From BPGX01 sp035405785 (lineage in GTDB: Bacteria > Bacteroidota > Bacteroidia > B-17B0 > Aurantibacillaceae), in contig DAONJS010000002.1 of NCBI GenBank assembly GCA_035405785.1, forward strand, positions 124,001 to 188,000: a DNA stretch of 64,000 nucleotides, read 5' to 3'. The notes under the pieces are model-generated. The model made no database searches. It was not told the DNA's origin and worked only from the letters and a program-made list of their open reading frames with translations. Each line of letters starts with the position of its first letter. The first letter of the stretch is position 1. The position numbers were made by a program, and so were the translations under genes. Positions 41,799-50,398 of this stretch are shown in pieces.

Positions 41799-42989
41799 AT
41801 GTATGGATCATTTCAACAACATTTACAAAAAATTTTATCTGAAATAGAAGAAAGTGGATTATTCAAAAGAGAAAGAATTATTGCATCAGAACAAGGTGCT
41901 GTCATTAAATTAGCCAATGGCAAAGAAGTTATTAATTTTTGTGCAAATAATTATTTAGGATTATCTTCTCATCCAAAAGTGAAAGAAGCTGCTAAAAAAA
42001 CGATTGACACACGCGGATACGGAATGTCCAGCGTACGCTTTATTTGCGGCACACAAGATATTCACAAAGAATTAGAACAAAAAATTGCAAAGTTTTTAGG
42101 AACTGAAGACACGATTTTATATGCAGCTGCCTTTGATGCTAATGGTGGCGTGTTTGAACCATTATTTACAGAAGAAGATGCTATTATTTCAGATGAACTA
42201 AACCATGCTTCTATTATTGATGGCGTTCGCTTGTGCAAAGCCCAAAGATATCGCTACAAAAATTGCGATATGAATGATTTAGAAGAACAACTCAAAAAAG
42301 CACAAGCCCAAAGATTTAGAATCATTGTAACAGACGGCGTGTTTAGTATGGATGGATTTGTAGCACCTTTAGATAAAATTTGTGATTTAGCCGAAAAATA
42401 TAATGCACTGGTAATGGTAGATGAAAGCCACGCTACTGGATTTATTGGAAAAACAGGCCGCGGCACTATTGAATTGAAAAATGTAATGGGAAGAGTAGAT
42501 ATAATTACTGGAACATTAGGAAAAGCATTGGGCGGTGCTATGGGTGGATTTACAACTGGCAGAAAAGAAATTATTGAAATGCTTCGTCAGAGATCTCGTC
42601 CTTATTTATTTAGTAATTCATTAGCACCACATATTGTAGGAGCATCTATTGCTGTTTTTGATTTATTAAGTGAAACAACAGAACTACGAGATAAATTAGA
42701 ATGGAATATCAACTATTTCAAAAAAGGAATAAAATCTGTTGGATTAGATATAAAAGACGGAGATAGTGCTATTGTTCCTGTAATGCTTTATGATGCTAAA
42801 CTATCGCAAATCTTTGCAGATAAGTTATTAGATGAAGGTATTTATGTCATTGGATTTTTCTATCCAGTAGTGCCAAAAGGTCAAGCCAGAATCAGAGTTC
42901 AACTTTCTGCTGCACACGAAAAAGAACATTTAGACAAAGCCATTGCCGCATTTGAAAAAGTTGGAAAAGAATTAGGAGTAATTAAGTGA
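41799..42989 (+). CDS. kbl: Glycine C-acetyltransferase (2-amino-3-ketobutyrate CoA ligase)
   Basis: A PLP-dependent alpha-oxoamine synthase of 396 residues, closest to Kbl by its N-terminus. INFCANNYLGLSSHPKV, GYGMSSVRFICGTQ and VDESHATGF are present, and the PLP lysine lies in TGTLGKALGGAMGGF. Kbl splits 2-amino-3-ketobutyrate with CoA into glycine and acetyl-CoA in threonine breakdown. The usual partner threonine dehydrogenase (tdh) is absent here. Related serine palmitoyltransferases share the fold, so a sphingolipid role cannot be entirely excluded in a Bacteroidota species. Confidence 0.88.
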   Translation: MYGSFQQHLQKILSEIEESGLFKRERIIASEQGAVIKLANGKEVINFCANNYLGLSSHPKVKEAAKKTIDTRGYGMSSVRFICGTQDIHKELEQKIAKFLGTEDTILYAAAFDANGGVFEPLFTEEDAIISDELNHASIIDGVRLCKAQRYRYKNCDMNDLEEQLKKAQAQRFRIIVTDGVFSMDGFVAPLDKICDLAEKYNALVMVDESHATGFIGKTGRGTIELKNVMGRVDIITGTLGKALGGAMGGFTTGRKEIIEMLRQRSRPYLFSNSLAPHIVGASIAVFDLLSETTELRDKLEWNINYFKKGIKSVGLDIKDGDSAIVPVMLYDAKLSQIFADKLLDEGIYVIGFFYPVVPKGQARIRVQLSAAHEKEHLDKAIAAFEKVGKELGVIK

Positions 42990-43036
42990 AAAGTGAAGAG
43001 TGAAAAGTGAAAAGTGAAGAGTGAATCTTGAGCATT
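42985..43036. repeat. AAGTGAAAAGTGAAGAGTGAA tandem array at kbl stop
   Basis: About six degenerate copies of a 7-bp unit (AAGTGAA, AGAGTGA). The kbl TGA stop is itself part of the first unit. It runs into double-hairpin copy 3. Confidence 0.6.
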
Positions 43037-43093
43037 GAGTGCTGACGATTTTGTTTTACAAAATGTTAGCATGCCGACCAATAGCGTCGGCAC
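43037..43093. repeat. Double-hairpin repeat, copy 3
   Basis: GCTGAC (43041-43046) pairs with GTTAGC (43065-43070, one G-U) around 18 nt containing TTTTGTTTTACAAAA. After AT, GCCGAC (43073-43078) pairs with GTCGGC (43086-43091) around 7 nt. Same order as copy 2; loop length as copy 1. Confidence 0.8.
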
Positions 43094-43142
43094 AACGAGT
43101 ATTGAATATTTAAAAAAAATAATAACTCAGTAAGATTAATAT

Positions 43143-44753
43143 ATGAACAATTCAACATCTACATTATCAAAAATACTTATTTCTCTTATCTTTGCAGTGC
43201 TTATTATTGCCGCATTGTATTTAGGATATTATACTGGCTCTCAATATAATGTTAATTCAAATTACTCTACAACCGAGGAAGATAAGTTAAACTTAATTCT
43301 CAACTACATAAAAGACAATTATGTAGATACTGTAAATATAGATCAACTTCAAAATGACGCCATCGCTGCTCTACTCCATCAATTAGACCCACATTCTGAT
43401 TTTATTCCAGCTCAGGATTTTTCAGGTATAAAAGAACAAATGGAAGGAAATTTTCAAGGTATTGGTATTGAATTTAATATAATCAAAGATACGGTAAGAG
43501 TTATTCAAACCATTAGCAATGGTCCATCTGAAAAAGCAGGAATAATGGCTGGTGATAAAATTGTTTATGTAGATGATTCTTTATTTGTAGGACCAAAAAT
43601 TAATAATCAAAAAGTATTTAATAAACTGCGTGGTAAAAAAGGGACAAAGGTTAAACTTGGTATTATTAGATCTGGCATTAAAGAAATTTTAAATTTTACA
43701 ATAGAAAGAGATGAAATTCCTATTTACAGTGTAGATACTTATTATATGCTAAACAAAGATATTGGATATATCAGGATAGACCGCTTTGCTCAAAATACAG
43801 TGAAAGAATTTGAACAAAGTATGAAAACATTATTATCCAAAGGAATGAAAAAACTTGTATTAGATTTACGAGATAATCCCGGCGGAATTTTAGATGCCGC
43901 TATAAAAATTGCAGACCACTTTTTACCCGACGGAACAACCATTGTTTATACAGAAGGAAGAAAATATCCAAAAAAAGTTTACAAAGCCACATCTGAAGGA
44001 TTATTTGAAACACAGCCATTGGTAATTCTTATCAATGAAGGCTGTGCCAGTGCCAGTGAAATTGTAGCAGGGGCTATTCAAGACAATGACAGAGGAATAA
44101 TTGTAGGCAGAAGAAGTTTTGGAAAAGGTTTGGTTCAAGAACAATTAGATTTGCCCGATGGTTCTGCCATTCGCCTGACTATTGCTAAATATTATACACC
44201 AACAGGCAGATGTATTCAAAAACCATACAAAAAAAACAATCTTGATGAGTACTATATGGAAGAATATGAAAGATATGTGAATGGTGAAATCGTAAAATTA
44301 GATAGCACTAAATTAGACACTACTCAAAAATTTATTACGCCAAAAGGAAAAATAGTATATGGTGGAGGGGGCATAGTACCTGATGTGTTTATTCCAGCAG
44401 ATACAAACATTCATAATTCCAAAATCAATAAATTTTTACTAAGCGGATGTATTCAGCAATATGCTTTTTCAACTGTTGATAAAAATAAAAAAAGTTTGCT
44501 TCAAATGTATCCGCAATCAAATGATTTTATTGAAAGATATTCTATTGATGATAAAATGATTAAAGATATGATGTATTACTGCCATTCACAAAACACCAAT
44601 CTTAATTCACAAGAAAATATGAAATTAAAAACTTTTCTAAAAGCATATATTGGCAGAATTATTTATGGAAGCAGTGCCTATTATCCAATACTAAACAAGT
44701 CAGATAATTTCATTTTAAAATCTGTTGAGATTCTGAATAAAGAAGTAGAGTAA
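43143..44753 (+). CDS. S41-family carboxy-terminal processing peptidase
   Basis: The 536-residue protein has an N-terminal membrane anchor (10-28) and a PDZ domain (about 95-185, GNFQGIGIEFN and GIMAGDKIVYVD). The S41 catalytic core carries nucleophile S303 (NEGCASASEIVAG) and general base K328 (SFGKGLVQ). A C-terminal extension of some 170 residues has no motif I recognise. Periplasmic CtpA-like proteases trim or degrade envelope proteins. It is convergent with the ribosomal superoperon. Confidence 0.93.
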   Translation: MNNSTSTLSKILISLIFAVLIIAALYLGYYTGSQYNVNSNYSTTEEDKLNLILNYIKDNYVDTVNIDQLQNDAIAALLHQLDPHSDFIPAQDFSGIKEQMEGNFQGIGIEFNIIKDTVRVIQTISNGPSEKAGIMAGDKIVYVDDSLFVGPKINNQKVFNKLRGKKGTKVKLGIIRSGIKEILNFTIERDEIPIYSVDTYYMLNKDIGYIRIDRFAQNTVKEFEQSMKTLLSKGMKKLVLDLRDNPGGILDAAIKIADHFLPDGTTIVYTEGRKYPKKVYKATSEGLFETQPLVILINEGCASASEIVAGAIQDNDRGIIVGRRSFGKGLVQEQLDLPDGSAIRLTIAKYYTPTGRCIQKPYKKNNLDEYYMEEYERYVNGEIVKLDSTKLDTTQKFITPKGKIVYGGGGIVPDVFIPADTNIHNSKINKFLLSGCIQQYAFSTVDKNKKSLLQMYPQSNDFIERYSIDDKMIKDMMYYCHSQNTNLNSQENMKLKTFLKAYIGRIIYGSSAYYPILNKSDNFILKSVEILNKEVE

Positions 44754-44802
44754 TTCTTTAAAATTTTAGCAATTATTTTTACCAATCATTTTTACTTTGA
44801 TT

Positions 44803-44840
44803 TAAAATAAAAACTCCACGCATTTTTTGTGCGTGGAGTG
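44803..44840 (-). terminator. Terminator of the ribosomal superoperon
   Basis: A 10-bp stem ACTCCACGCA (44813-44822) / TGCGTGGAGT (44830-44839) with a 7-nt loop. Read on the minus strand it is followed by TTTTTATTTT. It lies 28 bp after the rplQ stop and may also serve the convergent S41 gene. Confidence 0.88.
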
Positions 44841-44867
44841 ATATGTTTTTGATTTTTGAAATATAAA

Positions 44868-45380
44868 CTATTCGTTAGATGTTGATTCAGAAGTGTTAGT
44901 ATTTTCTGAATTTGTATTGGTTTCTGCAGATTTATTTTCAGCAGATTTTGCTTTTGATTTAGACCCACGACGAGTTCTTGTTTTCTTACCTGTTTTAGCT
45001 GATTTGTTATTAGTATAAATTTCATTGAAATCTACTAATTCAATCATTGCCATTTCAGCGGCATCTCCTTTACGATTTCCAATTTTAATAATGCGGGTAT
45101 ACCCTCCATTTCTGTTTAATACTTTCTCTCTTACCTCATCAAAAAGGGCTTTAACACCTTCTTTATTTGATAATCTAGAAAACACAATTCTTCTGTTATG
45201 CGTTGTATCTTCTTTTGCTCTTGTAATAAGTGGTTCAACATAAACTCTAAGAGCTTTTGCTTTTGCAAGAGTTGTAAATATTCTTTTATTTACAAACAGT
45301 TGAGTGGCTAAGTTTGCCAACAATGCTTTTCTGTGTGATGCTGTTCTACTTAAATTATTTATTTTATCTCCGTGTCTCAT
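44868..45380 (-). CDS. rplQ: Large-subunit ribosomal protein L17
   Basis: The canonical L17 core occupies about residues 1-125: MRHGDKINNLSRTASHRKALL, then LRVYVEPLITRAKED and GYTRIIKIGNRKGDAAEMAMIELV. It is followed by a roughly 40-residue low-complexity tail, first basic then Ser/Thr/Asn/Glu-rich. C-terminal tails on L17 occur in other Bacteroidota; their role is unclear to me. It is the last gene of the superoperon, 15 bp after rpoA and followed by a strong terminator. Confidence 0.95.
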   Translation of the reverse strand: MRHGDKINNLSRTASHRKALLANLATQLFVNKRIFTTLAKAKALRVYVEPLITRAKEDTTHNRRIVFSRLSNKEGVKALFDEVREKVLNRNGGYTRIIKIGNRKGDAAEMAMIELVDFNEIYTNNKSAKTGKKTRTRRGSKSKAKSAENKSAETNTNSENTNTSESTSNE

Positions 45381-45395
45381 AATATTATTTTTTAA

Positions 45396-46385
45396 TTATT
45401 TTTTATCAAGATATTTAGATACATTCATGCCAAATTGTAAACCTTTACTTTGAAGTAATTCTTCCAATTCTGCCAATGATTTTTTACCAAAATTTCTGAA
45501 TTTTAATAAGTCATTTTTATTAAAAGAAACTAACTCACCTAAAGTTTCTACATCAGCAGATTTTAAACAATTCAATGCTCTTACAGAAAGGTCTAAATCT
45601 ACAAGTTTAGTTTTTAACAACTGACGCATTTGAGCATCTTTTTCATCAGATACATTAGATTCTTTTTTAAGTTCTTCTTCAAAAGTCATTTTTTCATCAG
45701 AGAATAATAAGAAGTGTTGAATAAGTATTTTTGCAGCTTCAGTAAGTGCCTCTTTTGGATGAATAGAGCCATCAGTAACAATTTCAATATTTAATTTTTC
45801 GTAATCGGTTTTTTGTTCAATACGGTAATTTTCAATAGAATATTTTACATGTTTAATTGGGGTATAAATTGCATCAATAAAAATAGTACCTTCGGGAACA
45901 TCTTCTTTTTTATTTTCTTCTGCTGGAACATATCCTCTTCCTCTTTCTATTGTAAATTCCATTCTTAATTTTACATTTGGCTCACAATTAAAAATAACCA
46001 AATCTGGATTTAAAACTTCAAAACTGCTTAAAAATTTATTCAAATCGCCAGCAGTAAATTTATTTGAACCAGAAAAATTAACCATTACTTTTTCAAAATT
46101 TTCACCTTTAATTTGTTGTTTAAATCTAACTTTTTTAAGGTTTAAAACAATTTCTGTAACATCTTCTACTACACCTTTAATAGTAGAAAATTCATGTGGG
46201 ACGCCTTCTATACGCACAGAAGTAATAGCATTACCTTCTAATGAAGAAAGTAAAATTCTGCGAATAGAATTGCCAATTGTAATACCAAATCCTGGTTCAA
46301 GGGGACGAAATTCAAATTGTCCCACTGTATCTGTGCTTTTTATTAAAATTACTTTATCTGGCTTGATAAAATTGAGTATTGCCAT
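45396..46385 (-). CDS. rpoA: RNA polymerase alpha subunit
   Basis: The N-terminal assembly domain (about 1-235) has FEFRPLEPGFGITIGNSIRRILLSS split by loops. The C-terminal DNA/activator-binding domain (about 260-325) has LSVRALNCLKSADVETLGELV and the final LAELEELLQSKGL. At 329 residues it is full length. It lies between rpsD and rplQ, the standard order. Confidence 0.97.
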   Translation of the reverse strand: MAILNFIKPDKVILIKSTDTVGQFEFRPLEPGFGITIGNSIRRILLSSLEGNAITSVRIEGVPHEFSTIKGVVEDVTEIVLNLKKVRFKQQIKGENFEKVMVNFSGSNKFTAGDLNKFLSSFEVLNPDLVIFNCEPNVKLRMEFTIERGRGYVPAEENKKEDVPEGTIFIDAIYTPIKHVKYSIENYRIEQKTDYEKLNIEIVTDGSIHPKEALTEAAKILIQHFLLFSDEKMTFEEELKKESNVSDEKDAQMRQLLKTKLVDLDLSVRALNCLKSADVETLGELVSFNKNDLLKFRNFGKKSLAELEELLQSKGLQFGMNVSKYLDKK

Positions 46386-46431
46386 AGTTATTAAGTTTAT
46401 TTGTTTTTTTAAAAATTTATCTATTTAAAGA

Positions 46432-47037
46432 TTATTTAGAGTACAATTCAACTACAAGTTGTTCTTTAAAGTTTTCAGGTATTTGATTTCTTTCTGGTCT
46501 GTTGATAAATGTTCCTGTCATTGAAGATTTGTCAAATGCTAACCAAGGATAGTTATTTTGCGTACTTGCTAATGAATTAACAATAACATCCAAGGATTTT
46601 GATTTTTCTCTAACACCTACACTATCACCTGGTTTTAGAATATATGAAGGGATATTTACCACTTCACCATTTACTGTAATGTGTTTATGAGCAACTAATT
46701 GTCTTGCAGCCGCTCTTGAAGGAGCAAGTCCTAATCTATAAACAACATTATCTAATCTTGATTCTAATAATTTTAATAAATTATCACCAGTAATGCCAGG
46801 AAGATGAGATGCTTTTACAAACAAATTTTTAAATTGTCTTTCTAACAATCCGTAGGTATATTTTACTTTTTGCTTTTCCATTAATTGGACAGCATATTCA
46901 GATATTTTAGCTCTTTTTTTGGCTATTCCATGTTGTCCTGGAGGATAATTTTTTCTTTCTAACGCTTTATCAGGTCCAAATATAGGTTCTCTGAATTTCC
47001 TTGCAATTTTTGATTTTGGTCCGGTATATCTTGCCAT
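46432..47037 (-). CDS. rpsD: Small-subunit ribosomal protein S4
   Basis: The 201-residue protein binds 16S rRNA near the 5' domain and initiates assembly. The N-terminus reads ARYTGPKSKIARKFREP, followed by the KVKYTYGLLERQFKNLF segment. The S4 RNA-binding domain (about 93-155) has SRLDNVVYRLGLA and RAAARQLVAHKHITVNG. There are no N-terminal zinc-binding cysteines. In E. coli S4 represses the alpha operon; no leader target was recognised here. Confidence 0.97.
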   Translation of the reverse strand: MARYTGPKSKIARKFREPIFGPDKALERKNYPPGQHGIAKKRAKISEYAVQLMEKQKVKYTYGLLERQFKNLFVKASHLPGITGDNLLKLLESRLDNVVYRLGLAPSRAAARQLVAHKHITVNGEVVNIPSYILKPGDSVGVREKSKSLDVIVNSLASTQNNYPWLAFDKSSMTGTFINRPERNQIPENFKEQLVVELYSK

Positions 47038-47059
47038 AGTAATTTAATTTAATATTTTA

Positions 47060-47467
47060 TTATACTCTTCTTTGTTTTGGAGGTCTGCAACCATTATGAG
47101 GAATAGGAGTAACATCAATAATTTCCGTTACTTCAATTCCTGCAGAAGCGATTGTTCTGATTGCGGCTTCTCTGCCAGCACCAGGTCCTTGAACATAAAC
47201 TTTTACCTTACGAATGCCTGCATCAAAAGCTGTTTTAGCGGCATCTTGAGCAGCTAATTGTCCTGCATAAGGTGTATTCTTTTTTGAACCACGGAAGCCC
47301 ATTTTTCCGGCAGAAGACCATGAAATTGGCTGCCCGTTGGCATTAGTAAATGTAACAATAATATTATTGAATGAAGTTGTAATGTGTGCTTCTCCCACTG
47401 CATCCACTTTTACGATACGTTTTTTAGCAGCGGCTTTTGCTGATGTAGTTTGTTGTTGCTTTGCCAT
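47060..47467 (-). CDS. rpsK: Small-subunit ribosomal protein S11
   Basis: The 135-residue protein has the typical core: GEAHITTSFNNIIVTFTN, SSAGKMGFRGSKKNTPYA and YVQGPGAGREAAIRTI. It ends in the conserved VTPIPHNGCRPPKQRRV. A short Lys/Ala/Thr-rich N-terminus (MAKQQQTTSAKAAAKKR) precedes it. The protein lines the mRNA exit region of the platform. Confidence 0.97.
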   Translation of the reverse strand: MAKQQQTTSAKAAAKKRIVKVDAVGEAHITTSFNNIIVTFTNANGQPISWSSAGKMGFRGSKKNTPYAGQLAAQDAAKTAFDAGIRKVKVYVQGPGAGREAAIRTIASAGIEVTEIIDVTPIPHNGCRPPKQRRV

Positions 47468-47476
47468 AGATAAAAA

Positions 47477-47854
47477 TTATTTAGTTGCCATTTTTTTGTT
47501 AGCGATAGTTTTTCTTTTACCTTTTCTGGTTCTTGCATTAGTTCTTGTTCTTTGACCTCTTACTGGTAATCCTTTTTTATGACGAGTACCTCTGTAACAA
47601 TTAATATCAACCAATCGTTTGATATTTAATTGTACTTCAGAACGTAATTCACCTTCTACTTTATATTCATTACTAATAATTTGGCGAATTTTTGCTTGTT
47701 CATCATCAGTCCATTCTTCTACCTTTTTGAATGGGTCAATGTTTGCTTTTTTCAAAATTTCATTGGCTGAACTTCTGCCAATTCCATAAATGTAAGTAAG
47801 GGCTATAAACCCTCTTTTGTGTTTTGGTAATTCTATTCCTGCTATACGAGCCAT
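47477..47854 (-). CDS. rpsM: Small-subunit ribosomal protein S13
   Basis: The 125-residue protein starts ARIAGIELPKHKRG and carries the helix-hairpin segment TYIYGIGRSSANEIL. It ends in the basic C-terminus RGLPVRGQRTRTNARTRKGK-like tail (here KGLPVRGQRTRTNARTRKG) that contacts P-site tRNA. It lies 9 bp before rpsK. A TATATTTG -7 box precedes it (47878-47885). Confidence 0.97.
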   Translation of the reverse strand: MARIAGIELPKHKRGFIALTYIYGIGRSSANEILKKANIDPFKKVEEWTDDEQAKIRQIISNEYKVEGELRSEVQLNIKRLVDINCYRGTRHKKGLPVRGQRTRTNARTRKGKRKTIANKKMATK

Positions 47855-47877
47855 ATGTTATTTATTTTAAAGGGGGG

Positions 47878-47885
47878 CAAATATA
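47878..47885 (-). promoter_or_regulatory. -7 box TATATTTG upstream of rpsM (internal promoter candidate)
   Basis: A perfect TAnnTTTG followed by CCCC on the minus strand, between rpmJ and rpsM. No TTTG is present at 21 nt, so its strength is uncertain. Confidence 0.4.
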
Positions 47886-47891
47886 CAAAAT

Positions 47892-48008
47892 TTATTTTTG
47901 TCTTTGTTTAAATTTTGGATTTTTTTTGTTGATGACATAAAGACGACCTTTTCTTCGAACTATTTTGCAGTCAGCACTTCTTTTTTTAATTGATACTCTT
48001 ACTTTCAT
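47892..48008 (-). CDS. rpmJ: Large-subunit ribosomal protein L36 (zinc-free form)
   Basis: A 38-codon frame read directly from the sequence, starting MKVRVSIKKRSADCKIVRRK and ending in NPKFKQRQK. Only one of the four zinc ligands of classical L36 (C14) remains; the others are Ser, Asn and Phe, so this is the C-minus form. It lies between infA and rpsM, its usual position. Confidence 0.95.
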   Translation of the reverse strand: MKVRVSIKKRSADCKIVRRKGRLYVINKKNPKFKQRQK

Positions 48009-48017
48009 ATTATTATA

Positions 48018-48038
48018 GTTTTTAGTTTTTAGTTTTGA
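48018..48038. repeat. AGTTTTTAGTTTTTAGTTTTG array inside the superoperon
   Basis: Three AGTTTTT/AGTTTTG units in the 76-bp gap between infA and rpmJ. This is the same word family as the intergenic arrays at 14451 and 28466, here within an essential operon. Confidence 0.5.
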
Positions 48039-48084
48039 AGAGTTGTTTATTGTTTATTATGTTCTTTCTAACTTATAACTGAAT

Positions 48085-48306
48085 TTAAGATTTATATCTT
48101 GAAATGATTCTTCCTTTTGTTAAATCATAAGGGCTCATTTCAAGTTTAACTTTGTCTCCCGGTAAAATGCGAATGTAATTCATTCTCATTTTGCCAGAAA
48201 TATGAGCAGTTACAATGTGACCGTTTTCTAATTCTACACGGAACATTGCATTGCTCAATGCTTCAATCACAGTTCCATCTACTTCTATATTAGATTGTTT
48301 TGCCAT
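48085..48306 (-). CDS. infA: Translation initiation factor IF-1
   Basis: The 73-residue OB-fold protein starts MAKQSNIEVDGTVIEALSNA. It has the conserved RVELENGHIVTAHISGKMR and ends in LTKGRIISRYK. It occupies the A site during initiation. It begins 6 bp after secY; no map (methionine aminopeptidase) gene lies between them. Confidence 0.97.
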   Translation of the reverse strand: MAKQSNIEVDGTVIEALSNAMFRVELENGHIVTAHISGKMRMNYIRILPGDKVKLEMSPYDLTKGRIISRYKS

Positions 48307-48312
48307 AGATTA

Positions 48313-49641
48313 TTATGCTTGTTGCATCATTGCAGTTCCTCTACCTTTAATTCTGCCTGATTTCATTAATCCTTCGTAATGTCTATTTAATAAGTAGGTT
48401 TCTATTTGTTGTAAAGTATCTAATATAACTCCAACTAAAATGAGCAATGATGTGCCTCCATAAAAATCAGCAAAAGCACTATTGATGCCGAATAAAATGG
48501 CAATGGAAGGTAAAATCGCTACAATAGCAAGAAATATAGCACCTGGTAATGTAATTCTGGACATTACAGCATCAATAAACTCAGCAGTTGGTTTTCCTGG
48601 TTTAATGCCTGGGATAAATCCTCCATTTCTTTTCAAATCATCAGCAAGTTGAGTAGGATTAACCATAATTGCTGTATAAAAATATGTGAAAAGAATAATA
48701 AGCATTGCAAAAATAAAATTATACCAAAATCCATATCTTTCAGTAAAAATTCCGCCACTTCCCTGAGTATAACCTACAATAGCCGCAGGAATAAACATTA
48801 TTGCCTGTGCAAAAATAATGGGCATAACGCCTGCTGTATTTACTTTTAATGGAATATATTGTCTTACACCTCCATATTGTTTGTTTCCAATAATTTTTTT
48901 TGCAAATTGAACAGGTATTCTTCTTGTACCCTGAACCAAAAGAATACTTCCCATAATGACTAATAGTAAAAATACGATTTCTAATAAGAATAAAATTAAT
49001 CCACCACCCTGACTTTCTAATCTTGAACCAAACTCAGCAATAATGGCAAATGGTAATCTGGAAATAATACCCACCATAATAATCAATGAAATACCATTAC
49101 CAATACCTCTGTCGGTAATTCTTTCACCAAGCCACATTACAAACATAGTTCCTGTAACTAATACTACAATGGATTGAAACCACCATAAAGTAGAAGGGTT
49201 AGTTACAGCACCAGGTACTGTATAAACCTGAGATGCTAAATATCCAGGGGCTTGTACGGCAGTAACTGCAATTGTTAAGAAACGGGTATATTGATTTAAT
49301 TTTTTACGGCCACTTTCACCCTCTCTTTGTAATTTTTGAAAATAGGGAATTGCCATACCTAATAATTGGATAATAATAGATGCTGTGATGTATGGCATAA
49401 TTCCAAGTCCAAAAATAGATGCACGAGAAAATGCACCACCTGCAAAAATATTAATTAATCCAATAATTCCACTTTGAGCATTAGCAGCTCTAAACTCATT
49501 TAAGGCAATAGAATTTACTCCGGGTAATACTATGTATGACCCTAATCTGTATATTGCAACAAACATTAGAGTTACAAGTATCCTTTGACGGAGTTCTTCT
49601 ATTTTCCAGATATTTTGTATGGTCTCTAGTAATCTTTTCAT
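48313..49641 (-). CDS. secY: Preprotein translocase subunit SecY
   Basis: The 442-residue protein has ten hydrophobic helices of the Sec channel in the inner membrane. Conserved segments include YRLGSYIVLPGVN, GIMPYITASIIIQLLGM, the cytoplasmic loop LQREGESGRKKLNQYTR and NPTQLADDLKRNGGFIPGI. It exports the signal-peptide-bearing proteins of this window, including the T9SS cargos. It is followed by infA. Confidence 0.97.
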   Translation of the reverse strand: MKRLLETIQNIWKIEELRQRILVTLMFVAIYRLGSYIVLPGVNSIALNEFRAANAQSGIIGLINIFAGGAFSRASIFGLGIMPYITASIIIQLLGMAIPYFQKLQREGESGRKKLNQYTRFLTIAVTAVQAPGYLASQVYTVPGAVTNPSTLWWFQSIVVLVTGTMFVMWLGERITDRGIGNGISLIIMVGIISRLPFAIIAEFGSRLESQGGGLILFLLEIVFLLLVIMGSILLVQGTRRIPVQFAKKIIGNKQYGGVRQYIPLKVNTAGVMPIIFAQAIMFIPAAIVGYTQGSGGIFTERYGFWYNFIFAMLIILFTYFYTAIMVNPTQLADDLKRNGGFIPGIKPGKPTAEFIDAVMSRITLPGAIFLAIVAILPSIAILFGINSAFADFYGGTSLLILVGVILDTLQQIETYLLNRHYEGLMKSGRIKGRGTAMMQQA

Positions 49642-49720
49642 TTAAGTAATTTATTTTTTGTTAAATGCAATGCAATTTAAGCATTTCATTTTACTTTTTT
49701 TAGGCAATAGAAATTAGAAA

Positions 49721-50170
49721 TTATTTAATAACATTTACTGTACCTCCAGCTTTTTCAATTAATTCACTTGCTTTTTTAGAAAAAGCATGGGCAGTAATTG
49801 TAAGTGATTTTTTTATTTCTCCATTGCCCAATACTTTTACACGATCATTCTTATTGATAATACCTGATTCAATAAGTGTATCTAAATTGATATTTGTAGT
49901 ATTTAATTTTTCAGCTATGCTTACAATTCTATCTAAATTGATAGGAACATATTCTACTCTATTGATATTTTTAAATCCAAATTTTGGAATTCTTCTTTGA
50001 AGAGGCATTTGACCACCCTCAAAACCTTTTTTTCTTTTGTAACCTGCACGAGATTGATTTCCTTTATGACCTCTTCCTGCAGTATCTCCATTTCCAGAAC
50101 CTTCTCCTCTCCCTTTTCTAAAATCATTTTTTACAGATCCTTTGGCTGGTTTTAATGTATGTAAATTCAT
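49721..50170 (-). CDS. rplO: Large-subunit ribosomal protein L15
   Basis: The 149-residue protein has the glycine-rich basic N-terminus (GRGEGSGNGDTAGRGHKGNQ, then RAGYKRKKGFEGGQMPLQRR). The globular C-terminal part includes LTITAHAFSKKASELIEKAGG. It lies between rpmD and secY as usual. Confidence 0.97.
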   Translation of the reverse strand: MNLHTLKPAKGSVKNDFRKGRGEGSGNGDTAGRGHKGNQSRAGYKRKKGFEGGQMPLQRRIPKFGFKNINRVEYVPINLDRIVSIAEKLNTTNINLDTLIESGIINKNDRVKVLGNGEIKKSLTITAHAFSKKASELIEKAGGTVNVIK

Positions 50171-50208
50171 ATTTGTACGATTTGAGAATGTTAATTTTAA
50201 TTTTTTAA

Positions 50209-50388
50209 TTAAATTTGTTCAACTTTAATTAGATGTTTTACAGAGTTAATCATTCCCTGAATAGCAGGGTTTAATTCTTTTTCAACGGTTTGATTAATTT
50301 TTCTCAAACCTAATGCGGCAACTGTTTTCTTTTGATTACCGCTTCTTTTAATTGTACTTTTTACTAATGTTATTTTTACTTTTGCCAT
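50209..50388 (-). CDS. rpmD: Large-subunit ribosomal protein L30
   Basis: A 59-codon frame read directly from the sequence: MAKVKITLVKSTIKRSGNQK, then KTVAALGLRKINQTVEKE, ending in a short tail with VKHLIKVEQI. It matches bacterial L30 in length and pattern (ALGLRK). It lies between rpsE and rplO, its standard site. Confidence 0.95.
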   Translation of the reverse strand: MAKVKITLVKSTIKRSGNQKKTVAALGLRKINQTVEKELNPAIQGMINSVKHLIKVEQI

Positions 50389-50398
50389 AGTTGTAAAA

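Noticed and set aside
49642..49720. Hairpin AAATGC...GCATTT between rplO and secY as a regulatory element
   Set aside because: The stem is only 6 bp with a 12-nt AT-rich loop and no conserved context; too weak to support.
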